A stretch of 53,748 nt of DNA from an uncultured Collinsella sp. (GCA_900751755.1 CAADSP010000003.1:1-53748); one strand, 5' to 3'; positions 34,146-43,042 are shown, numbered from the stretch's first letter. Numbers and translations are program-made. The notes: generated by a model not told the origin, from the letters alone.

Positions 34146-34868
34146 ATGATCAAGAAGGTCATGGAGGACTATAAGGTCCTGTTGCGGAGCATTCCCGCGG
34201 CAACGGTTTCGCTGTTTTTCGTGAGCGTCATCATGATGAACCTGCTGGCCAACAAAGAGCTTATCAGCCTGCCGTATCTGGCGCTCGACTGTGGCTTTGT
34301 GGTGAGCTGGGTCTCGTTTTTGTGCCAGGACATGATCTGCAAGCGCTTTGGCGCCAAGGCATCCATCAAAATCTCTATCCTCGCGCTGCTGGTCAACCTG
34401 GCCGTGAGCCTGTGCTTTTGGGCATGCTCGCTCACGCCCGGCATGTGGGGCGCCTACTACGACACGGGCATGATCGAGGTCAACACCGCCCTTAACGCCA
34501 CCATCGGCGGCACCTGGTACGTGGTGCTGGGCTCTTCGCTGGCCATGCTCGTCTCTGCCGTGGTTAACTCCACGCTCAACCAGTCGCTCGGCCGTATGCT
34601 CAAGAAGAATAACTTTGCGAGCTTTGCCTTCCGTTCCTATGTGTCCACGGGTGTTGGCCAGTTTATCGACAACCTGGTCTTTGCCATTGTGGTGAGCCAC
34701 ACGTTCTTTGGTTGGACCTGGGTGCAGGTCCTTATGTGCTCGCTGACGGGTGCCATCGCCGAGCTGCTGTGCGAGGTCTTCCTGAGCCCCGTGGGCTATA
34801 AGGTCGTGCGCGGCTGGGAGCGCGAGAATGTGGGTTCCGAGTACCTCGAGCGCCACGCAACCGCCTAA
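34146..34868 (+). CDS. VUT-family transporter (possible queuosine precursor importer)
   Basis: The 240-residue protein has about six hydrophobic helices. It contains the family-like segments NLLANKELISLP, DMICKRFGAKAS and VGQFIDNLVFAIVVS. This matches the COG1738/YhhQ type, whose members import queuosine precursors such as preQ0 and preQ1. AAAGGAG lies ahead of the ATG at 34146. The SDR gene follows nine bases after its stop. The substrate is inferred from family only, since no queuosine biosynthesis gene lies in the window. Confidence 0.82.
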   Translation: MIKKVMEDYKVLLRSIPAATVSLFFVSVIMMNLLANKELISLPYLALDCGFVVSWVSFLCQDMICKRFGAKASIKISILALLVNLAVSLCFWACSLTPGMWGAYYDTGMIEVNTALNATIGGTWYVVLGSSLAMLVSAVVNSTLNQSLGRMLKKNNFASFAFRSYVSTGVGQFIDNLVFAIVVSHTFFGWTWVQVLMCSLTGAIAELLCEVFLSPVGYKVVRGWERENVGSEYLERHATA

Positions 34869-34877
34869 GGAGCAAGT

Positions 34878-35558
34878 ATGCGGGTTTTGATCACGGGCGC
34901 TTCGGGCGGTATCGGAGCCGCGTGCGTGCAGCGCTTTTTGGATGAGGGCCACGAGGTTGTGGGCTTTGATCTTTTGCCATCGACGATCGAACACGAGCGC
35001 TACCGCCATCTGATCGTTGATGTCCGCAAGCCGGACGCGTTTCCAGACGACCTTGAACCCCAGGTAATCGTGAACGTTGCCGGTACGCAGGATTCGGCCG
35101 ACGACATCGCCGCCAACCTGTGTGGCACCATCAACGTGACCGAGCGCTATGCCTTTGTGGGGGAGGGGCTTGCCGCCAAGCCGGCGCCGACTATCAAATC
35201 CGTGGTCAATGTGGGGTCGGCGAGTGGGCATACGGGATCGGAGTTTCCCGCCTATGCCGCCAGCAAGGGCGGCGTTATCGCCTACACCAAGAACCTTGCA
35301 AACCGTCTGGCGCCGCAGGCCATCGCCAACAGTGTGGACCCGGGCGGCGTTATCACGCCGCTCAACCGTTGCGTGATGGAAGACGAGCACCTGTGGAACC
35401 AGATTATGGAGCTCACGCCGCTTAGGCGCTGGGCCACCGCCCAAGAGATCGCCGAGTGGATCTACTTTGTGGGCGTGACCAACCGGTTTATGACCGGGCA
35501 GAGTCTGCTGATCGATGGCGGCGAGGCCGGTCGCACACAATTTATTTGGCCCGAATAG
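34878..35558 (+). CDS. SDR-family NAD(P)-dependent oxidoreductase
   Basis: The 226-residue protein has the Rossmann dinucleotide motif TGASGGIGAACVQRF, the NVAG motif (VIVNVAGTQD), a catalytic Ser in VGSASG, and the YAASKGG catalytic Tyr-x-x-x-Lys. The C-terminal substrate region contains MTGQSLLIDGG, typical of classical SDRs. The substrate is unknown. AAGGAG precedes its ATG. It is probably translated with the VUT gene from one transcript and ends at a strong terminator. Confidence 0.93.
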   Translation: MRVLITGASGGIGAACVQRFLDEGHEVVGFDLLPSTIEHERYRHLIVDVRKPDAFPDDLEPQVIVNVAGTQDSADDIAANLCGTINVTERYAFVGEGLAAKPAPTIKSVVNVGSASGHTGSEFPAYAASKGGVIAYTKNLANRLAPQAIANSVDPGGVITPLNRCVMEDEHLWNQIMELTPLRRWATAQEIAEWIYFVGVTNRFMTGQSLLIDGGEAGRTQFIWPE

Positions 35559-35595
35559 AAAACGCGCCCGATGGAAAGCCGTCGGGCGCGTTTTT
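35559..35595. terminator. bidirectional terminator between SDR gene and ung
   Basis: AACGCGCCCGA and TCGGGCGCGTT pair around a short loop. Four A precede and five T follow, so it can work in both directions. Confidence 0.88.
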
Positions 35596-35608
35596 GATGT
35601 ATCGATTT

Positions 35609-36334
35609 TTAGCCGAGGCAAGTCCAGTTGACGGGGGCCGAGCCGTGCTGTTCGAGTAGCCGATTGGCTGCCGAGAAGGGGCGCGATCCCATAAAGGCGG
35701 GGAGTTCTGCCGTGGCACGGTTGGCCGAAAGCGGCGAGGGGTGCGTGGATGCCAGGCAGAACTTGCCGGTTGCCTTGCCCGCACCAGTTGCGACGAGCTT
35801 ACCTTCGACCATCTGCTGGGCAAAGCGACCCCATGCCAAGAAGACTACCGGCTGGGGCAGCTGGCAGCAGCGTTCGATAACGTAGTCGGTGAGCGTGCTC
35901 CAGCCCAGTTTGGCATGCGAGTTCGCGGCATGCTCGCGCACGGTGAGCGTGGTGTTGAGAAGCAGGACGCCCTGTTGTGCCCATGGCGTTAGATCTCCTG
36001 TGGCGGGAATGGGGCAACCCAGATCGGCTTGGAGTTCCTTATAGATGTTGCGCAGGCTCGGCGGCAACTTGGTTTGCGTCGCGGGGACCGAGAACGACAG
36101 CCCCATGGCCTGGTTGGGTCCGTGATAGGGGTCTTGACCCAAGATGACAACCTTGACCTGGTCGGCCGGCGTGTAGGCGAGGGCATTGAGGATGTCGTCT
36201 TGTGCCGGGTAGATGGTTTGCTCGGCACGCAAAAGGGCGATGCGTTCGAGCAGCTGGTTCGTAGTGTCACGTACCGGCTGTGGCGCATCGCCCAACCAAG
36301 TTGCTATGTTGCGGTCGCGGGTCGCGGCGTCCAT
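35609..36334 (-). CDS. ung: uracil-DNA glycosylase
   Basis: The 241-residue enzyme has the family 1 UDG water-activating loop GQDPYHGPNQAMGLSFSV, with catalytic Asp, and the leucine-loop motif HPSPLSANR. The motifs LLLNTTLTVRE and VVFLAWGRFAQ are also in place. It removes uracil from DNA as the first step of base excision repair. A TACAAT box on the minus strand lies at 36370-36375, 36 bases upstream. It shares a terminator with the convergent SDR gene. Confidence 0.97.
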   Translation of the reverse strand: MDAATRDRNIATWLGDAPQPVRDTTNQLLERIALLRAEQTIYPAQDDILNALAYTPADQVKVVILGQDPYHGPNQAMGLSFSVPATQTKLPPSLRNIYKELQADLGCPIPATGDLTPWAQQGVLLLNTTLTVREHAANSHAKLGWSTLTDYVIERCCQLPQPVVFLAWGRFAQQMVEGKLVATGAGKATGKFCLASTHPSPLSANRATAELPAFMGSRPFSAANRLLEQHGSAPVNWTCLG

Positions 36335-36369
36335 GGGGCTCCTTTACGTCAGATGCTCTGTCGGTATCT

Positions 36370-36397
36370 ATTGTAAAGGCGCACCGGTTGCCTTTAC
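36370..36397 (-). promoter_or_regulatory. ung promoter box overlapping a small hairpin
   Basis: On the minus strand TACAAT (36370-36375) overlaps the end of a hairpin, GTAAAGGC with GCCTTTAC. The hairpin could close the upstream DMT transporter transcript. Confidence 0.4.
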
Positions 36398-36422
36398 GCC
36401 ACGGCTGTATGAAGAGTGGGGT

Positions 36423-37325
36423 CTACGAGACGTGCTCGGGCGCTCCTGCCATGCGAGCTTGTCCATGTGCGCGGAGGCGCGGAAGCTCGACGGTTGCCAC
36501 CATGACGCCGGTGAGGATGAGAGCTGCACCCAGAAAGGCGATGGGGCTCAGGACCTCGCCAACCAAGAAGAACGAAAAGACGGCGGAGCAGACCGGCTCG
36601 AGCGAGAAGGCGAAGCCGGTGGTCTCGGCGGGCACGTGGGGCTGCACGAGTGTTTGGGTGATAAAGCCGTAGGCAGAGCAGATGAGTGCGAGCGCGACGA
36701 CAACGACGATCTCGCTGGGCGTGCTGGGAAGCGTGAAGCCGCCAAAGACGCATGCGGCAATGCCCGAGAACAGGCCGCCGAAGCCCAGCTGCCAAACGCC
36801 CAGAGCAAGCGGATCGACTTCTTCGACAAAGCGCTTGGCCACGATAATGTGCCCGGCATAGACAAAGGCGGAGAGCAGCATGATGATCGCGCCCGGGTTC
36901 AGGCTGGTGAAGTCGGCGCCCGAGAGCAGCAACATACCGCAGGTGACGATGGCGGTGCCGACGAGCACTTTGCGCTCGGGGGCGCGGCGCAGCAGGGCGG
37001 CATTGGCAAACGGCACGATCACGACCGTCAGGCTCTGCAAAAAGCCGGCGGTGGAGGCGGAGGTGAGGCTGGAGCCCAGGCACATGCAGGTGAGTTCGGT
37101 TGCCATGATGGCGCCGATGATGGCGGCGCGGACCATAAGGTCGCGGTTGATGCGGAAAGCGCGCTTGTGGAAGAGCAACAGGCAGGCCACAAAGGCGATG
37201 ATGCAGCGTAGCGCGACGATGCTCGTGGCGTTCATGCTGTCCATACCGATCTTCATGAGGGGATACGAAAAGCCCCATGCGACGGGAACGGAAAATGAGA
37301 GCGCGATTGCTTTTTTGCGATCCAT
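36423..37325 (-). CDS. DMT-superfamily (EamA) transporter, second
   Basis: The 300-residue carrier has about ten helices. The start, VPVAWGFSYPLMKIGMDSM, is typical of EamA members, and two homologous halves are visible (FLQSLTVVIVPFANAALL; SLEPVCSAVFSFFLVGEVLSP). It begins at ATG 37325 after AAAGGAG. A LysR gene is transcribed divergently across 158 bases, so control of this exporter by that LysR protein is likely. The exported substrate is unknown. Confidence 0.93.
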   Translation of the reverse strand: MDRKKAIALSFSVPVAWGFSYPLMKIGMDSMNATSIVALRCIIAFVACLLLFHKRAFRINRDLMVRAAIIGAIMATELTCMCLGSSLTSASTAGFLQSLTVVIVPFANAALLRRAPERKVLVGTAIVTCGMLLLSGADFTSLNPGAIIMLLSAFVYAGHIIVAKRFVEEVDPLALGVWQLGFGGLFSGIAACVFGGFTLPSTPSEIVVVVALALICSAYGFITQTLVQPHVPAETTGFAFSLEPVCSAVFSFFLVGEVLSPIAFLGAALILTGVMVATVELPRLRAHGQARMAGAPEHVS

Positions 37326-37405
37326 GGGACTCCTTTTGTTACAGAACGGTTTCGTAAAAAGGATTCTGCTCCCAGATGTGGATGAAGTAAAGCGAATGTA
37401 TCTTC

Positions 37406-37424
37406 AGTATGATTAAGAAATACT
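37406..37424. promoter_or_regulatory. candidate LysR-type binding site
   Basis: AGTAT-N9-ATACT in the AT-rich divergent region between the LysR and DMT genes. Its dyad form is close to the T-N11-A pattern. Confidence 0.4.
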
Positions 37425-37483
37425 AAAGTTGGTGCGAAAAGCCCCGGCAAAACGTTTTACGGCTGCATTGATGTGGAGGCACG

Positions 37484-38350
37484 ATGGCATCGCGGTATCA
37501 GATTGTTTGTATGGTGGTCGATCGCGGCAGCCTGAAACGCGCGGCGGACGAGCTGGGCTATACGCAAAGTGCGGTGAGCCAGGCCGTCAAGGCGCTCGAG
37601 CGCGAGCTGGGCACCACGCTTATCGAGCGCGGAAAGCAGGGCGTCTCGCTTACGCGCGACGGCAAGCAGTATCTGCCGTACCTGCGCCAGATTGTGACCG
37701 CCGAGGCCGAGCTCGAGGGCAAGCGCCAGGAGCTGCTGGGGCTTTCGTCGACCGATATTCGCATTGCGACGTTTACCAACGTGAGTCGTACCGTGCTGCC
37801 GCGTGTGATCCGCGACTTTGGTGCGCTGCACCCGGGCGTGCACTTTACCCTTAAGCAGGGCGATTACACGCGCAACGCCCAGTGGGTGCACGATGGCGTA
37901 GTTGACTTTTGCTTTACGGCACGCGGATTTACCGCGGGGCTCGAGAAACGCGTGGTCTATCACGACGAGTTGGTGGCATTGCTGCCGGCCGCGCATCCGC
38001 TGGCGGCAAAGGAAAAGGTGACGCTCGCCGACCTGGCGTCCGAGCCGTTTGTACTGTTGGATGAGGGCGAACAGAGTCTGGTGCTCGATGCATTCGCGGC
38101 GCATGGGCTGTCGCCGCACGTGACGAGCGAGGTGACCGACGACTACACCATCATGGCGATGGTGGAGGAGGGCCTGGGCGTGAGCATGCTCTACCGTCGT
38201 ACTGTGGAGGGCATGCGGGCCGATATTCGCGTACGTCCCATCGTGCATGCCCCCTCGCGCGACGTGGTGGCCGCCTGGCGCAGCTGGGACACCATGCCCA
38301 TCGCCACGAGGCGCTTTATCGACTATATGAGCTCGCATATTGTCAATTAA
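37484..38350 (+). CDS. LysR-family transcriptional regulator
   Basis: The 288-residue protein has an N-terminal helix-turn-helix (SLKRAADELGYTQSAVSQAVKALERELG, read as SLKRAADELGYTQSAV and SQAVKALERELG), then LIERGKQGVSLTRDGKQ. The C-terminal portion is a periplasmic-binding-like effector domain. It is divergent from the DMT exporter and convergent with the MATE gene, whose stop lies 27 bases away. It probably activates or represses the exporter in response to a small ligand. Confidence 0.94.
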   Translation: MASRYQIVCMVVDRGSLKRAADELGYTQSAVSQAVKALERELGTTLIERGKQGVSLTRDGKQYLPYLRQIVTAEAELEGKRQELLGLSSTDIRIATFTNVSRTVLPRVIRDFGALHPGVHFTLKQGDYTRNAQWVHDGVVDFCFTARGFTAGLEKRVVYHDELVALLPAAHPLAAKEKVTLADLASEPFVLLDEGEQSLVLDAFAAHGLSPHVTSEVTDDYTIMAMVEEGLGVSMLYRRTVEGMRADIRVRPIVHAPSRDVVAAWRSWDTMPIATRRFIDYMSSHIVN

Positions 38351-38377
38351 TGACTGGCGTGGCGTTGAGTGCGGCGT

Positions 38378-39760
38378 TTAGCGGGCTGTCGCTTTGGCTT
38401 TGGTGGCGCGATAGGTGCGTGCCGGGTGGCAGAGTAATACCGCCACGACCATAAAGAACGCCGTGGTGCCCAGGCTGATGGGGTAAACCATCATGATGTT
38501 CGCAAAGGTGCGGAAGTGCGGGAACACGCAGAACACCCAGTAGAAGCGAATGCCGCAGACGCAAATCATGGTGATGAGGGCGGGCATGAGCGAGATGCCA
38601 AAGCCGCGCAGGTAGCCGGACATGTTTTCGTAGAACATGCTAAAGGCGTACGCCGGGAAGATCGAACATACGCGGATATAGCCGATCGAGACGATGTTGG
38701 GGTCGCTGTTAAAGAGCGACAAAATCTCGCGCCCCAGGCCGACAATAACGATGATCGTGGTGAGTGCAACGATACCGCCTTCGACCAGGCAGACCTTGAG
38801 CGTCTTGGTGCAGCGGTCGATCTGGCGAGCACCGTGATTTTGTCCCACAAACGTGGTGCACGCCTGGCTAAAGCTGTTGAGCAGGTTGTAGCACACGTAC
38901 TCCAGGCTCATGGCGGCGCTCGATGCCGCCATGACCTCGGTGCCCAGGCTGTTGATGGCGGACTGGATGATGATGTTGGCGACGGCGAAGACAGCGCTTT
39001 GGATGCCGGCGGGCAGGCCGATCTTGACGATGCGCTTGAGGGCGACGGGGTCGATAGCCAAGTCGCGTGGGGTGACGCGGATGACGGAGTCGGTCTTGAG
39101 CAGGCGGATAAAGAGCGTAGCGGCGCTGACGGTGTAGGCGATGGCGGTGGCGATGGCGACGCCCGCGACGCCCCAGTGAAGTACGGGGACAAAGATGAGG
39201 TCCAGGCCAATGTTGAGGACGGTGGACACGGCAAGCGCCTGCAGCGGCATGCGGGTGATGCCGACGGAGCGGAAGATTGCGGCTTCAAAGTTGTAGAGCA
39301 AGATTGAGGGCATGCTGAGCAAAAAGACGCGTAGGTAGAGCGAAGCGAGCGGCATGGTTTCGGCGGGAACGTTGAGCGCGGCGAGCATGGGCTCGGCAAA
39401 GATCTCGCCCAGTGCGATGACGACAAAGCCCACGAGCGCCATTAAAATCGAGGTATGGACGGCGCGTTTGACCATGTTCTGATCGTTGCGGCCGATAGCG
39501 TTGGCGATGACCACGTTGGAGCCAAGCGATATGCCAATAAACAGGTTGAGCATAAGGCTGGTAAGCGGAACATTGGAGCCGACCGCCGCCATGGCGAGGG
39601 TTCCCTGGTCGCCCGAGAAGTTACCGATGATGACCGTGGCGATGAGGTTCGACAGCTGCTCCAAGATGCTCGTGGCGGCCACGGGGAAGGCGAACAGGGG
39701 AATATTGCGCCACAGCGAGCCGGTGGTCATGTCAATGTGCTTAGATGCGGTATCAGCCAT
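38378..39760 (-). CDS. MATE-family efflux transporter
   Basis: The 460-residue protein has about twelve hydrophobic helices. The N terminus reads IPLFAFPVAATSILEQLSNL, and the second half repeats the pattern (KIGLPAGIQSAVFAVANII). That two-fold arrangement and length fit MATE Na+- or H+-coupled exporters of cations and drugs. A TATTAG box lies shortly upstream on the minus strand. The gene stands alone, followed upstream by an R1 repeat. Confidence 0.94.
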   Translation of the reverse strand: MADTASKHIDMTTGSLWRNIPLFAFPVAATSILEQLSNLIATVIIGNFSGDQGTLAMAAVGSNVPLTSLMLNLFIGISLGSNVVIANAIGRNDQNMVKRAVHTSILMALVGFVVIALGEIFAEPMLAALNVPAETMPLASLYLRVFLLSMPSILLYNFEAAIFRSVGITRMPLQALAVSTVLNIGLDLIFVPVLHWGVAGVAIATAIAYTVSAATLFIRLLKTDSVIRVTPRDLAIDPVALKRIVKIGLPAGIQSAVFAVANIIIQSAINSLGTEVMAASSAAMSLEYVCYNLLNSFSQACTTFVGQNHGARQIDRCTKTLKVCLVEGGIVALTTIIVIVGLGREILSLFNSDPNIVSIGYIRVCSIFPAYAFSMFYENMSGYLRGFGISLMPALITMICVCGIRFYWVFCVFPHFRTFANIMMVYPISLGTTAFFMVVAVLLCHPARTYRATKAKATAR

Positions 39761-39823
39761 ACGCTCTCAATCTCTAATATGCTCTTTCGTGCCTATTTGC
39801 GCAGACGATGATACTCCTAATCG

Positions 39824-39882
39824 ACTAGTCATTGGGGACGTTCTAAAACGATTAGTCATTCAAGAACGTCTCCAATGACTAG
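39824..39882. repeat. R1 hairpin repeat, copy 4
   Basis: ACTAGTCATTGGGGACGTTCT and AGAACGTCTCCAATGACTAG are near-perfect inverted arms across AAAACGATTAGTCATTCA. It lies between the divergent MATE and RlmA-like genes. Confidence 0.85.
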
Positions 39883-39897
39883 GTGGGGAAGGCGTGC

Positions 39898-39903
39898 GAC
39901 AAT
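39898..39903 (+). promoter_or_regulatory. -10-like GACAAT upstream of RlmA-like gene
   Basis: GCGTGCGACAATGGTGGG lies 35 bases before the start codon and resembles the box at 25379. Confidence 0.4.
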
Positions 39904-39938
39904 GGTGGGCGTTGTGTTGTTCGCGCTAAGGAGTTGCC

Positions 39939-40754
39939 ATGTTGTTGTGTCCCGTTTGCCATGAGCCGTTGGCGGACAATGAGCGCGGTGCTGCATGCGC
40001 GGGCGGACACCGGTTTGACCGCGCGCGCGAGGGCTATCTATACCTCCTACGCTCGTCCAAGAGCGGCGATTCCATGGGCGATCCCAAGTCGCAGGCGCGC
40101 AGCCGACGTGACTTTCTGAACCGCGGCTACTATGCGCCGTTGCGCGATGCGATGGTTGAGCTGGTGCGCGAGCGGGTGTCTGGACGTGCCGCGTCTACGA
40201 ACTGTCCCATGACGCTGCTCGATATTTGCTGTGGCGAGGGCTACTACACCAGCGCCATGGGCGCGGTGCAGGGCGTGGACGCTTACGGGTTTGATTTGGG
40301 CAAAGAAATGGTGCGCCTGGCCGCCAAGCGCGGCGATGCGACCTACTTCGTGGCCAACATGAAGGACATCCCCGTGGCCGATGGCGCCTTCGATATGGTG
40401 ACCGAGCTCTTTGCTCCCTTTAACGAGCGTGAGTTTGCCCGCGTGCTGGCGCCAGAGGGCTCGCTCTACACCGTGGTGCCGGGCGCTCGTCATCTGTTTG
40501 GGCTCAAGGAAGTGCTCTACGACACGCCGTACCTTAACGATGAGAAGCTGCCGAAGACCACCGAGCTCGAGTTGGTCGGAACGCGGCGGGTGTCTGCGAA
40601 CATTACGCTCCAGACCCAGGCCGACATCGAGGCGGTGTTCCAGATGACGCCGTACTACTACCGCACGCGCCCTGCCGACAAAGAGCGACTGGCAAACCTC
40701 GATACCCTTCAGACCGACATCGACTTCATCATCGCCGAGTACCGTCACAGCTAA
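39939..40754 (+). CDS. RlmA-like 23S rRNA guanine-N1 methyltransferase
   Basis: The 271-residue protein begins with a zinc-binding segment (CPVCHEPL, then CAGGHRFDRAREGYLYLL) typical of RlmA. It then has a SAM-binding motif LLDICCGEGYYTSA, and later TELFAPFNEREFARVLAPEG. RlmA(I)/(II) methylate N1 of G745 or G748 in helix 35 of 23S rRNA. RlmA(II) can affect tylosin susceptibility. Which G is modified cannot be stated. AAGGAG precedes the ATG. Confidence 0.9.
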   Translation: MLLCPVCHEPLADNERGAACAGGHRFDRAREGYLYLLRSSKSGDSMGDPKSQARSRRDFLNRGYYAPLRDAMVELVRERVSGRAASTNCPMTLLDICCGEGYYTSAMGAVQGVDAYGFDLGKEMVRLAAKRGDATYFVANMKDIPVADGAFDMVTELFAPFNEREFARVLAPEGSLYTVVPGARHLFGLKEVLYDTPYLNDEKLPKTTELELVGTRRVSANITLQTQADIEAVFQMTPYYYRTRPADKERLANLDTLQTDIDFIIAEYRHS

Positions 40755-40755
40755 C

Positions 40756-40792
40756 AACCTGCCAAAAAGGGACAGGTTTATTTTGGCAGGTT
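40756..40792. repeat. short inverted repeat AACCTGCCAAAA...TTTTGGCAGGTT
   Basis: Perfect 12-base arms around AGGGACAGGTTTA. Its centre shares AGGGACAG with the GTGACAAAGGGAC palindrome at 13001. Confidence 0.75.
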
Positions 40793-40808
40793 TTATCTGG
40801 GCAAACGT

Positions 40809-40846
40809 AAAGGGCCGACCGCGGAGATGCGCGATCGGCCCTTTTT
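40809..40846. terminator. terminator between RlmA-like gene and small membrane protein gene
   Basis: AAAGGGCCGA pairs with TCGGCCCTTT, followed by further T. A second hairpin lies just before it. Confidence 0.85.
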
Positions 40847-40892
40847 ATTGGCGTATATACCAGAGTCGCTGAGCGATTGACACGGATGCGGC

Positions 40893-41297
40893 TTAGCTCA
40901 AACGGTCCATGCCCTCTTTCTTGACGCGGTTGGCGAGTACAAAGTAGATAATGCTGACAATCAGGCCGGTAAAATCGGGGATGCTTGAGCCGGTCCCACC
41001 CAAGAGGGGCAGGGAGAGGAGCAGGCTGATGACCGAACATGCTAGGCAGACGATGGACCAGATCCAGACAACGCCAGCCTTGGCGGGATTATTTGCCGCG
41101 CGGATGCCAAAGACAGCGGTCACAATTTCGACGACGCCCAATACGATGACGACGACGCAAGAGACGATCATGGCACTCGTGATATCGCCTGCCGCGCTGC
41201 CTGCAAAGAGCGCTGTAGCACCCATACCTGCGCTTAGAATGCCGACGACAAAGAAGAGGAACGATAGGATTTTGAGTAATTTACAGGCGTTGCTCAT
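40893..41297 (-). CDS. small four-helix membrane protein, paralogue A
   Basis: The 134-residue product starts at ATG 41297 after CGAAAGGA. It has four hydrophobic helices. It matches paralogue B at 42618-43016 along its length, most clearly at VLGVVEIVTAVFGIRAANNP, GVVWIWSIVCL and the ending NRVKKEGMDRLS. The function is not known to me; the pattern is of a small integral membrane protein with no catalytic motif. A divergent LysR gene begins 194 bases away. TACAAT occurs on the minus strand at 41363-41368. Confidence 0.8.
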   Translation of the reverse strand: MSNACKLLKILSFLFFVVGILSAGMGATALFAGSAAGDITSAMIVSCVVVIVLGVVEIVTAVFGIRAANNPAKAGVVWIWSIVCLACSVISLLLSLPLLGGTGSSIPDFTGLIVSIIYFVLANRVKKEGMDRLS

Positions 41298-41490
41298 GGC
41301 TGGTCCTTTCGAAGTGGGCATGACGTATTTGATGCGCACGCATGACGCATGTCGCGAAGCATATTGTAATTCAACAAGGTGCTGTGCACGTTCATCTAAT
41401 AGTTGAACGCTCCGCTCGCGACAGGGGTGGCACTTGCGCTGTGCTAGCTTTTTGTTTAACTGGATTAAACTGTGCATTTTTTAGGGGCGA

Positions 41491-42429
41491 ATGGTGAATA
41501 TCAAGCAGGTCGGCTATTTTGTCGCCGTATTCGAGACGAAGAGTTTTACTGCTGCGGCGCACCAGCACCACGTGACTGTTCAGGCCATTTCCAAGTCAAT
41601 TAGCGAGCTCGAGCAGTTTTTTAACGTTCAGTTTTTTGAGCGTGGGAGTAGCGGTGTCAGGCCGACCCAGGCCGGTCGCAGCTTTTATGCCAAGGCTCGC
41701 CCCGCCGTCGAAGCATATCGTGAGGTTGAAAACTTTGACCCGTCTGGATGCGACCTGACCGTCTCGTCGGCCTCTGGTCCTCAAGCGATGCCGGAACTCT
41801 CGATTGGCCTGTGCGCCCCCGCATTCGATAACGAGGATAAGCTATATAAGGGGCTATCTGCGCTTATCATGCGTGGTGTGCGCGTGCGGGTGAAGTTTTG
41901 CACTGTGCATCCCGGAGTTGCCCAGCAGGAGCTCGAGCAGGGCGACCTCGATGCCTTGCTTACGGTGGGTACATATGACAATACCAATGATGACTGCGAG
42001 CAGCTGGGAACCCTGCCCACGGGTATTTTCGTCGCCGCCGACCATCCGCTCGGCAAGAGGCCCTTTGTGACTGTGGCTGATCTGAGCTCCTATCCGGTGG
42101 GACAGTCGACTGCGTTCGATAGCTTTAACAACTCGATTTTTTGGCAGTACAAAAGCCGCGATGTCCTAGGTGAGACGCGCGTTATCGATAGCCCCGCTCA
42201 AGTTGGGGCGTTTTTGGCGGCCGAGCGCGGCTATTTCTTAAATGCCATTCTTCCCGTTCCTGGTCAGGTCGCTAGTGGGTTTGAGATTGTTCCCATTGTG
42301 GGCGAAGGGGCCCTGACGGTTCCGGTGTGTTTAGTTTCCCTTAAAGATGAAAAGTCCCAAGCATATCACGTCGTAGAGAACTACTTGATTCGCATGGTGG
42401 GCTGTACCAACGGGTCTGCTACTCGCTAG
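41491..42429 (+). CDS. LysR-family regulator between the two small membrane paralogues
   Basis: The 312-residue protein has an N-terminal helix-turn-helix (FTAAAHQHHVTVQAISKSISELEQFF, read as FTAAAHQHHVTVQA and ISKSISELEQFF) followed by FERGSSGVRPTQAG. The effector half has LDALLTVGTYDN and FVAADHPLGKRP. AGGGG is three bases from ATG 41491 and six from GTG 41494, so either may start translation. It is divergent from small membrane gene A and convergent with gene B, which makes it a candidate regulator of these paralogues. Confidence 0.92.
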   Translation: MVNIKQVGYFVAVFETKSFTAAAHQHHVTVQAISKSISELEQFFNVQFFERGSSGVRPTQAGRSFYAKARPAVEAYREVENFDPSGCDLTVSSASGPQAMPELSIGLCAPAFDNEDKLYKGLSALIMRGVRVRVKFCTVHPGVAQQELEQGDLDALLTVGTYDNTNDDCEQLGTLPTGIFVAADHPLGKRPFVTVADLSSYPVGQSTAFDSFNNSIFWQYKSRDVLGETRVIDSPAQVGAFLAAERGYFLNAILPVPGQVASGFEIVPIVGEGALTVPVCLVSLKDEKSQAYHVVENYLIRMVGCTNGSATR

Positions 42430-42535
42430 CACATCCGTTGACGCGCTTGCCGCTGTCGGCTCGGTCGTGTCTGGCATTATGCTGTCGATTGCACCGTGCC
42501 GTGGCAATCGAATGAATGCAAAGACCATCCACAGT

Positions 42536-42583
42536 AAGCCGCCCTCCGTTTCTTGTTTGCTCGAGAAGCGGAGGGCGGCTTTC
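42536..42583. terminator. terminator between LysR gene and paralogue B
   Basis: AAGCCGCCCTCCG pairs exactly with CGGAGGGCGGCTT around a 20-base loop. It separates convergent genes. Confidence 0.85.
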
Positions 42584-42617
42584 ATATACGGTGCTTTGTG
42601 CAGGCGGGTTAGATACC

Positions 42618-43016
42618 CTAGCTCAGGCGCTCCTGGCTTTCCTTTTTAACGCGGTTGGCGAAAACGAAGTACACGGCACTTACGACCACGGCGGTGACAT
42701 CGGTGGCGCTGGTGCCGACTCCGCCCAAGAAGGGTTCGGAAAGCAGCAGGCTCACAACGGCGCAAACCAGGCAAATGATAGCCCAGACCCAAACGACACC
42801 AATCTTGCTGGGGTTATTTGAGGCGCGGATGCCCAACACAGCAGCGATGATTTCGACGATGCCCATCACGATGACGACAACGCTGTAAACCGAGAGATCG
42901 CCGCTGGCGTCGCCCGAAGCCGCGGTGAGTGCCAACGCGCCCGCGGCGATGCTAAAAATACCTCCCAATAGATAGATGATGGACATGACCTTTAGGACTT
43001 TACGGTTGTTGCTCAT
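42618..43016 (-). CDS. small four-helix membrane protein, paralogue B
   Basis: The 132-residue product starts at ATG 43016 behind GGGAAAGGAA. It has four hydrophobic helices and resembles paralogue A (IVMGIVEIIAAVLGIRASNNP, GVVWVWAIICLV, NRVKKESQERLS). It lies on the same strand after the sensor-channel gene, separated by a stem-loop at 43043-43073, so it may be the last gene of that operon with reduced expression. No known domain is recognised. Confidence 0.8.
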   Translation of the reverse strand: MSNNRKVLKVMSIIYLLGGIFSIAAGALALTAASGDASGDLSVYSVVVIVMGIVEIIAAVLGIRASNNPSKIGVVWVWAIICLVCAVVSLLLSEPFLGGVGTSATDVTAVVVSAVYFVFANRVKKESQERLS

Positions 43017-43042
43017 GTTCAGTTCCTTTCCCTGGAGCCTTA

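Noticed and set aside
34125..35621. 498-codon minus-strand ORF across the VUT and SDR genes
   Set aside because: It spans two well-supported plus-strand genes and their gap; composition is typical of high-GC antisense frames.
36213..37211. 332-codon Gly/Asp-rich plus-strand ORF
   Set aside because: Antisense to the DMT transporter gene; low complexity.
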